Assembly: GCA_030602675.1 (NCBI GenBank)
Contig: JAUVZH010000171.1
Location: 1 to 6,177, forward strand
Direction: 5' to 3'
Length of the DNA: 6,177 nucleotides
DNA from: Candidatus Heimdallarchaeota archaeon
GTDB taxonomy: Archaea; Asgardarchaeota; Heimdallarchaeia; JABLTI01
Shown: positions 1-4,761 of the stretch, piece after piece
Numbering within the stretch: the stretch's first letter is position 1
Layout: each line of letters begins with the position of its first letter
Translations under genes and position numbers: made by a program
The notes under the pieces: model-generated
Seen by the model: the letters and a program-made list of their open reading frames with translations, nothing else
Told to the model about the DNA's origin: nothing
Database searches by the model: none

Positions 1-487
1 CAAATAGAAGTAAAGCAATAATTACTACAAAAACACAGAGAAATCCTATTGCATTATATTCTGCAAAAAGGTCATTGATTTCTACAAGATTAAAGATTAC
101 TGCATCTGCAGGATCAAAAATATTCAATGTTACAATAGAAACAATTACTACAATAATTCCAACGATTTCCATAATTCTGATTCTCTCTTTTAGAAAGAAT
201 CTGGAGAACAAAATCAAAACGATAAATCCAATTCCCATAGTTGGAGCTACAAGGGATAAGGAACCAATCTTTAGAGCATACATCAATGGAAACCATTGCA
301 TGATTGTTAATGAAAATCCCAAAACCCATATTTTGCATTGTGAAAAATTCTTAATATTTTGCCATACAGACTGTTCTTCAATAATAGGTAATGTACATGC
401 TCCCTTTTTCTTTAATACCAAACCAATGTTATAAACTGAATTAGCTATAACCCCTAGAATAACTGCGAGCACGTCATTTGAGACCAA
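1..487 (-). CDS. NIPA/EamA-like (DMT superfamily) membrane transporter, N-terminal part, cut by window edge
   Basis: The 162 codons present on the minus strand are open to the window edge, so the C-terminal half is missing. The product is strongly hydrophobic. Membrane segments lie at about residues 5-23, 52-72, 78-97, 106-123 and 143-162. Between the first two is a short polar stretch that follows a KKKG motif. The run KIGSLSLVAP, then a helix, then FLKERI and a GII-V-V helix, is the typical half-repeat of NIPA-like magnesium transporters and EamA permeases. I infer an inner-membrane carrier for a small solute or cation; the substrate cannot be read from this fragment. The start is TTG at 487-485. 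An in-frame stop lies six codons upstream (505-503), no ATG or GTG falls between, and AGGAG (499-495) sits seven bases before TTG. The gene diverges from the desulfhydrase-like gene. An ATG-only gene finder would miss it. Confidence 0.75.
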   Translation of the reverse strand, partial: MVSNDVLAVILGVIANSVYNIGLVLKKKGACTLPIIEEQSVWQNIKNFSQCKIWVLGFSLTIMQWFPLMYALKIGSLSLVAPTMGIGFIVLILFSRFFLKERIRIMEIVGIIVVIVSIVTLNIFDPADAVIFNLVEINDLFAEYNAIGFLCVFVVIIALLLF

Positions 488-494
488 TTTATTT

Positions 495-499
495 CTCCT
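495..499 (-). promoter_or_regulatory. Shine-Dalgarno site that decides a TTG start
   Basis: AGGAG on the minus strand lies seven bases before the TTG at 487. It is the only good ribosome-binding site between the in-frame stop (505-503) and the conserved first membrane helix, so it fixes the start of the transporter gene. Confidence 0.65.
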
Positions 500-500
500 G

Positions 501-655
501 AATTAATAGTTCAATGTAACGAGTATAAAAATAAGTGTTGTTCAAGTAATAAATTTTATCCCTTATTTAAACAGATGTTTTATTATCTGAGTTTTTTACT
601 AAATAAGTCACTCTTTATGCGTTAATAATAAAAATTTGTAAAAGTACATATATTT
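501..655. promoter_or_regulatory. Divergent promoter region between transporter and desulfhydrase-like gene
   Basis: This AT-rich region must hold promoters for both flanking genes. On the plus strand, an AATAATAAAAATTT stretch at 624-637 is centred about 26 bases before the ATG at 656. That is where an archaeal TATA box would sit for a leaderless or nearly leaderless mRNA, and it fits the absence of a Shine-Dalgarno site before that ATG. A second plus-strand TATA-like sequence, TATAAAAATAAG, lies at 524-535. Its complement is TATA-like too and is placed to serve the minus-strand transporter (start about 25 bases further on, near its Shine-Dalgarno). Assignments are inferred from spacing only. 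Confidence 0.4.
572..597 (+). terminator. Hairpin followed by T6, terminator- or attenuator-like
   Basis: CAGAT (572-576) pairs with ATCTG (585-589) around an eight-base AT-rich loop, and TTTTTT follows at 592-597. The form resembles a weak intrinsic terminator on the plus strand. No plus-strand gene ends upstream of it, so it would stop either an incoming transcript or a leader begun at the TATA-like element near 524. The stem is only five base pairs and could be chance in AT-rich DNA. Confidence 0.25.
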
Positions 656-1666
656 ATGCCAAAATTTGATTTCGAGACTATTCCCAGAATAAACCATTGT
701 TTACTACCCACTCCTCTTGTACCTATGGAAAGACTAACTGAGCACTTAGGAAAAGCACGCATTTTTGTTAAAAGAGATGATTTAACAGGTATAGCGTTTG
801 GTGGAAACAAAAATCGTAAACTTGAATTTCTCTTAGCAGATGCTTTGTTAAAAAGCTCAGATGTAATTATAACTGAAGGAGCATTAACATCCAATCATTG
901 TTTGCAAACTGCTGCTTGTGCTGCTAGGTCTGGATTAGATTGTATTTTGGTTTTATCAGATTCAGCTATTGGTGAAAAAATAACTGGGAACCTTTTACTT
1001 GATCAAATATTAGATGCCAATATTCATCGCGTGAAATCTTCTAACGATAGAAAGTCTGCAATGGAAGCAATAGCGGAGGATTTGCTGAAAGAAGGAAAAC
1101 AGCCATATATAATTCCTACAGGAGGATCGAATGTAATCGGAGCAATAGGTTACATATTATGTATAAATGAAATTAGCACCCAATCTACTAATCTGAATGT
1201 AGCTTTTGATTACTTTGTTCATCCAACTGGTAGTGCTGGAACTCAAGCAGGCACCATCATTGGGAAGAAAATGTATTATCCTGATATGGAAATCCTAGGT
1301 ATAAGTGTAGGTGATGGAAAACAAGAAATTATTTCTGAAATCAAGAAAATTATTAGTAATTTTGAGAAGAATTGGGAACTAAATTTGGGAACAACTAATG
1401 AGGACATAATAATACTTGAAGATTATTTTGGAGAAGGTTATGGTATTCCTAGTAAAGAGATGATTGATGCAGTAAAATTAGTAGCAAAATTAGAAGGGAT
1501 ATTTTTAGATCCTGTTTATAATGGCAAGGCAATGGTAGGCTTAATAGACTTAATTACTCGAGAAGAAATTCCATCTGATTCAAATGTCTTATTCTTACAC
1601 TCTGGTGGAGGACCGGCAATATTTTCTTACAGCAATGAATTTGGGAAAAAACTAAACAAAAAGTAA
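656..1666 (+). CDS. PLP-dependent D-cysteine desulfhydrase/ACC deaminase family enzyme
   Basis: A 336-residue cytoplasmic enzyme of fold-type II PLP proteins, of the usual family length. Visible family signatures are GGNKNRKLEF at 49-58, with K52 the expected PLP-linked lysine; the SNH motif at 79-81; IPTGGSN at 153-159; the phosphate-binding loop GSAGTQAG at 192-199; LEGIFLDPVYNGKAM at 279-293; and HSGGGPA at 315-321. Family members break D-cysteine to pyruvate, ammonia and sulfide, or open the ring of 1-aminocyclopropane-1-carboxylate. ACC deaminases carry Glu after the VY and Leu after the last His. Here these are N289 and S316, which argues against ACC deaminase and leans toward a D-cysteine desulfhydrase-like or other D-amino-acid activity. 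The exact substrate is uncertain. The ATG has no Shine-Dalgarno, which fits a leaderless mRNA; an in-frame stop at 629-631 limits upstream extension. It is followed by T-rich DNA and appears to be a single-gene unit. Confidence 0.88.
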   Translation: MPKFDFETIPRINHCLLPTPLVPMERLTEHLGKARIFVKRDDLTGIAFGGNKNRKLEFLLADALLKSSDVIITEGALTSNHCLQTAACAARSGLDCILVLSDSAIGEKITGNLLLDQILDANIHRVKSSNDRKSAMEAIAEDLLKEGKQPYIIPTGGSNVIGAIGYILCINEISTQSTNLNVAFDYFVHPTGSAGTQAGTIIGKKMYYPDMEILGISVGDGKQEIISEIKKIISNFEKNWELNLGTTNEDIIILEDYFGEGYGIPSKEMIDAVKLVAKLEGIFLDPVYNGKAMVGLIDLITREEIPSDSNVLFLHSGGGPAIFSYSNEFGKKLNKK

Positions 1667-1700
1667 AAAGGGTAAGCTTGTCCCAATGAGAATAGCAAAG

Positions 1701-1756
1701 TTTTTCCTCTTTTATTCGTATATTTACAATAATTGACAGAAATTTACATTTTTTTT
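1701..1756 (+). terminator. Oligo-T tracts after the desulfhydrase-like gene
   Basis: T5 at 1701-1705, T4 at 1710-1713 and T8 at 1749-1756 lie 35-90 bases after the stop at 1666. Archaeal RNA polymerase commonly ends at such T-rich runs without a hairpin, and no convincing hairpin is seen. They separate the enzyme gene from the copper operon promoter. Confidence 0.4.
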
Positions 1757-1762
1757 ATTCCA

Positions 1763-1770
1763 TTATAAAG
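1763..1770 (+). promoter_or_regulatory. Candidate TATA box of the copper operon
   Basis: TTATAAAG is the best TATA match in the gap before copZ. With usual archaeal spacing, transcription would begin near 1790-1795, giving a leader of about 75-80 bases before the ATG at 1871. Two ATTTACA direct repeats (1722-1728 and 1742-1748), exactly 20 bases apart, lie just upstream and could be regulator sites. Confidence 0.4.
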
Positions 1771-1853
1771 AATTTGCAGTTAGGAATTTTACAAAGTTAA
1801 TAATGGTATTCAAATGGGAAAAGAAATATGTATTATTTGTAAACAATTTCTTC

Positions 1854-1863
1854 TTGAAGGTGA
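1854..1863 (+). promoter_or_regulatory. Shine-Dalgarno site of copZ that decides the start
   Basis: TTGAAGGTGA contains AGGTGA, complementary to the usual archaeal 16S rRNA 3' end. GGTG ends eight bases before the ATG at 1871. The upstream in-frame ATG at 1814 has no comparable site. The first nine bases recur before copA (2105-2113). Confidence 0.6.
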
Positions 1864-1870
1864 AATAAAA

Positions 1871-2095
1871 ATGGGTAAAACTACAAAAACAAAGTTTCAA
1901 GTTAGTGGTATGTCCTGTAACGGTTGCAGTACTTCTATTGGTAGAGCTTTAAGTAGATTAGATGGAATTGAGAAAGCAGAAGCTGATTTTCAGAAAGGTT
2001 CTGCAGATGTTTCCTATGATGAAAAAGCTATTACCAAAGAAAAAATAATTGAAACTATAGAAAATCTCGGTTATAAAGTCGAAGGAGAATCATAA
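1871..2095 (+). CDS. copZ: CopZ-like copper chaperone (single heavy-metal-associated domain)
   Basis: From the ATG at 1871 this is a 74-residue protein consisting of one HMA domain, the normal CopZ size. The metal-binding loop is GMSCNGC, with C16 and C19 as the expected Cu+ ligands. The rest follows the beta-alpha-beta-beta-alpha-beta pattern and ends in ENLGYKVE, typical for HMA domains. It would carry Cu+ in the cytoplasm and hand it to the N-terminal domains or membrane entry site of the ATPase encoded 25 bases downstream, in the same operon. The reading frame stays open up to an ATG at 1814, which would add 19 residues including a CIIC pair. I prefer 1871 because of its Shine-Dalgarno and family length. 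Mercury or another soft metal is possible, but the pairing with a CPC-type ATPase favours copper. Confidence 0.85.
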   Translation: MGKTTKTKFQVSGMSCNGCSTSIGRALSRLDGIEKAEADFQKGSADVSYDEKAITKEKIIETIENLGYKVEGES

Positions 2096-2104
2096 TTAGT
2101 TTTT

Positions 2105-2114
2105 TTGAAGGTGG
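2105..2114 (+). promoter_or_regulatory. Shine-Dalgarno site of copA pointing to a non-ATG start
   Basis: TTGAAGGTGG repeats the copZ leader for nine bases. GGTG ends at 2113, seven bases before an ACG at 2121 that is in frame with the ATPase. The first in-frame ATG (2172) lies 58 bases further on and has no such site close by. Confidence 0.55.
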
Positions 2115-2120
2115 ATAACA

Positions 2121-4589
2121 ACGGTAGAAACTGAACAAAATAAGAAAAAGATCAAGATTGGTGTTACAGGAATGACCTGTGCAGCATGTAGCTCATCAGT
2201 TGAACGTGCATTGAATAAACGCTTAGGTATTGATGACGCCGTAGTAAGTCTTGCCACAAAGGATGCCGTTGTTACTTTTGATCCAACACTTGTCAATGAA
2301 TCAGACATAGTTGATGCAATTGAAAGTGTTGGCTATGGTGTGAGAATTGAAAAGATTGAGTTAGTAGTTATTGGGATGACTTGTGCATCTTGTGCTATGA
2401 ATGTCGAAAAAGCATTGAAGAAAACCGATGGTGTTATTTCTGCTGCAGCAAATCTTGCTACAAGAAAAGCAACAGTAGAATTCAATCCTGGATTAGTGAA
2501 CCTTCCAATACTGGAAAAAGTGATACGTGATATTGGCTACGAAATTGAGAAATCAATAGAAGAGGATGCTTTAACTCAAAGAAGGAGAATAGAACGAGAA
2601 GAACGAATTCATTATAGAAATCGTTTGATCTTTGGTGTTATTTTCACAACTCCACTAATGGTTTTCATGTTCATCGACATGGGCATTGATGGATTCATGC
2701 AATTAACAGCAATAAAGTATACTATGCTAGCGCTATCAACTTTGGTGTATTTTTATGTCGGATGGTCTTTCTTTAAGAGTGCATTCAAAGCAGTAACTCA
2801 TTTTACATCAAACATGGATGTTCTTGTTTCTTTGGGAAGTAGTGCAGCTTACATTTATAGTATTGTTTCATTGATTATTGGTGGACCGCTTTATTTTGAA
2901 TCTGCTGCTTTTATTCTAACAGCATTAGTTGTTGGTAAATACTTGGAAGCTATTGCTAAAGGAAGAACTTCTGATTCCATTGCTAAATTACTTGGTTTGC
3001 AACCGAAAACTGCTCGAGTCATTAGGGATGAAGTCGAAATGGACATCCCAATAAGTGATGTTATGGTTGATGATATTGTTGTTGTTCGACCTGGAGAAAA
3101 AATTCCTGTTGATGGAACAATAGTTGAAGGTATTACTGCTGTAGATGAATCAATGATTACCGGTGAAAGCTTACTAGTCGATAAGAAAGTTGGTGATCTT
3201 GTTATTGGTGCTACAATTAATAAAAACGGTTTTATACGATTTAAAGCAGAAAAAGTCGGTTCAGATACTGTTCTTTCACAGATAATAAAATCAGTAGAAG
3301 ATGCTCAAGGCAGTAAAGCACCTGTTCAGCGACTAGCTGATAAAGTATCAGCTTATTTTGTTCCTACAGTAATTGTCATTGCAATTACAACTTTAACAAT
3401 CTGGTTGATTCTTGGAGGAGTTTTTAACTACGGACCTATATTGAATAGTATTTCGCAAGAATGGTACACACATGCAATTTTAAACACAGTTGCAGTTTTA
3501 GTTATTGCTTGTCCTTGTGCCTTAGGTTTAGCAACACCAACTGGTATTATGGTAGGATCAGGGAAAGGAGCTGAATTGGGCATTCTTTTCAAGAATGCTG
3601 AGTCACTCGAGAAAACACTTGATATTGATACTATTCTGTTTGATAAGACTGGCACATTAACTAAAGGTATTCCAGAAGTTACTGATATTATTCCTATTCA
3701 TTCAAATTACTCAGAAGAAAACTTGCTACATTTAGCTGGAAGCGCAGAAAAAGGGTCAGAACACTCTCTTGGTGAAGCAATTGTCCGAGCTGCTTCTATG
3801 AAAAATATCTCTTTAGATGACCCAAAAGAATTCAATGCTATACCTGGTAAAGGCATTGTTGCTAAAGTGAATAATCAAGAAATTGTTCTTGGTAATTCTT
3901 CATTAATGAAGGACAAACAACTTAATGTTTCAGATGACATTACTGAAAAAATGTCATCGTTGCAAAAAGATGGAAAAACAGTAATGATAATTGCTAATAG
4001 CAAAGAAATAATCGGTTTAATTGCAGTAGCAGATGTAATTAAGGAATCATCGATTGAAGCTGTAAGGATTTTAAAAGAACTTGGTAAAGAAGTCATAATG
4101 GTTACTGGTGATAATCAAAGAACAGCTGAAGCGATTGCTAAACAAGCTGGTATAGATAGAGTCTTTGCAGAGGTTTTGCCAGAAGAGAAAGCAAATATTG
4201 TCAAAGAAATACAAAAAGAGAATCGAAAAGTTGGCATGGTTGGAGATGGAATCAATGATGCTCCTGCTTTGGCACAAGCAGAAATTGGATTTGCTGTTGC
4301 ATCTGGAACAGATGTTTCAATTGAAACTTCATCTGTAACACTGATGAGAAGCGATTTGACTCAAGTTGTAGATGCAATTGAATTAAGTGGAGAAACACTG
4401 AAAATCATAAAACAGAATCTTTTATGGGCATTTCTCTTTAATACTATAGCAATTCCAGTAGCAGCAATTGGTTTACTTAACCCAATGATTGCTGCAGCAG
4501 CTATGGCTTTTAGTTCTGTTTTTGTGGTAACAAATTCATTACGATTAAAATGGTTCAAGCCAAAAATAAATCCAAATAGCACTTCCTAA
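2121..4589 (+). CDS. copA: CopA-like Cu+-exporting P1B-type ATPase; probable ACG start (first ATG at 2172)
   Basis: ATP-driven membrane pump, 822 residues from ACG (805 from the ATG at 2172). In ACG numbering: HMA domain 1 has GMTCAAC (C20, C23) and HMA domain 2 has GMTCASC (C88, C91). Eight membrane helices lie near 169-187, 198-218, 232-254, 260-277, 411-434, 452-475, 766-785 and 788-807. The actuator motif TGE is at 347-349, the CPC ion site at 464-466, and the phosphorylated aspartate D508 in DKTGTLT. SEHSL is at 546-550, GDGINDAP at 708-715, and M795 and S799 form the helix 8 signature. This set marks the Cu+/Ag+ (P1B-1) group. Starting at 2172 would delete the first beta strand of HMA1, so the real start should lie upstream. 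Only ACG 2121 has a suitable Shine-Dalgarno between the in-frame stop (2106-2108) and the domain. Oddities are Ser for Pro in HP, Phe for Tyr in helix 7 and TGESLL. The gene is intact and follows copZ by 25 bases. Confidence 0.9.
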   Translation, partial: TVETEQNKKKIKIGVTGMTCAACSSSVERALNKRLGIDDAVVSLATKDAVVTFDPTLVNESDIVDAIESVGYGVRIEKIELVVIGMTCASCAMNVEKALKKTDGVISAAANLATRKATVEFNPGLVNLPILEKVIRDIGYEIEKSIEEDALTQRRRIEREERIHYRNRLIFGVIFTTPLMVFMFIDMGIDGFMQLTAIKYTMLALSTLVYFYVGWSFFKSAFKAVTHFTSNMDVLVSLGSSAAYIYSIVSLIIGGPLYFESAAFILTALVVGKYLEAIAKGRTSDSIAKLLGLQPKTARVIRDEVEMDIPISDVMVDDIVVVRPGEKIPVDGTIVEGITAVDESMITGESLLVDKKVGDLVIGATINKNGFIRFKAEKVGSDTVLSQIIKSVEDAQGSKAPVQRLADKVSAYFVPTVIVIAITTLTIWLILGGVFNYGPILNSISQEWYTHAILNTVAVLVIACPCALGLATPTGIMVGSGKGAELGILFKNAESLEKTLDIDTILFDKTGTLTKGIPEVTDIIPIHSNYSEENLLHLAGSAEKGSEHSLGEAIVRAASMKNISLDDPKEFNAIPGKGIVAKVNNQEIVLGNSSLMKDKQLNVSDDITEKMSSLQKDGKTVMIIANSKEIIGLIAVADVIKESSIEAVRILKELGKEVIMVTGDNQRTAEAIAKQAGIDRVFAEVLPEEKANIVKEIQKENRKVGMVGDGINDAPALAQAEIGFAVASGTDVSIETSSVTLMRSDLTQVVDAIELSGETLKIIKQNLLWAFLFNTIAIPVAAIGLLNPMIAAAAMAFSSVFVVTNSLRLKWFKPKINPNSTS

Positions 4590-4638
4590 ACGACTATTTC
4601 TCATAAATTATCCATGGTCTATCCTAGTTAGCTAAAAA
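4590..4638. other. Short gap between convergent copA and tnpB
   Basis: Forty-nine bases separate the two stop codons. The gap has no clear copA terminator, only short T-rich stretches. Its right part (from 4625) belongs to the inverted repeat that includes the tnpB stop codon, so the right end of the element probably falls here. If TnpB uses an omega-RNA, its guide would be read from this gap toward copA. Confidence 0.35.
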
Positions 4639-4761
4639 CTAAAGAGTTTTCACTAACATTTTGGATTTCTTGCGAGTCCTCCCAACTCCAAGTATGGAGG
4701 AACTTTCGTTTGACGTTTGGCTTTGTATCGCAAAAAACTTCTCTCGAAAGACTTTCAAGAG
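4625..4761 (-). ncRNA. Candidate omega-RNA (reRNA) scaffold overlapping the tnpB 3' end
   Basis: TnpB proteins use an RNA made from the 3' end of their own gene and the adjoining element end. Here the minus strand can form three successive hairpins. CTCTTGAAA (4761-4753) pairs with TTTCGAGAG (4749-4741), with one T-G pair that exists only on this strand. AGTTCCTCC (4703-4695 side) pairs with GGAGGACT around 4682-4675, with one bulged base; an alternative stem is CTCCA/TGGAG at 4699-4686. The last is the TAGTT/AACTA pair at 4641-4625. Boundaries and transcription are inferred, not seen. Confidence 0.35.

Noticed and set aside
114..338. Minus-strand open frame of 74 codons
   Set aside because: It is an out-of-frame reading of the same strand as the transporter; the true frame starts at TTG 487 and shows the helices.
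75..434. Plus-strand open frame of 119 codons at the left end
   Set aside because: It lies antisense to the transporter gene, whose minus-strand frame gives clear membrane helices and family motifs; the plus-strand product looks like no known protein.
2106..2174. Frameshift or broken 5' end of copA
   Set aside because: The frame is open from 2109 and the HMA strand is complete without any shift; only the start codon is unusual, so an ACG start or a single base change explains it better.
4611..4616. Perfect palindrome CCATGG in the gap after copA
   Set aside because: Six-base palindromes are expected by chance, and it is not repeated at the other end of the element.
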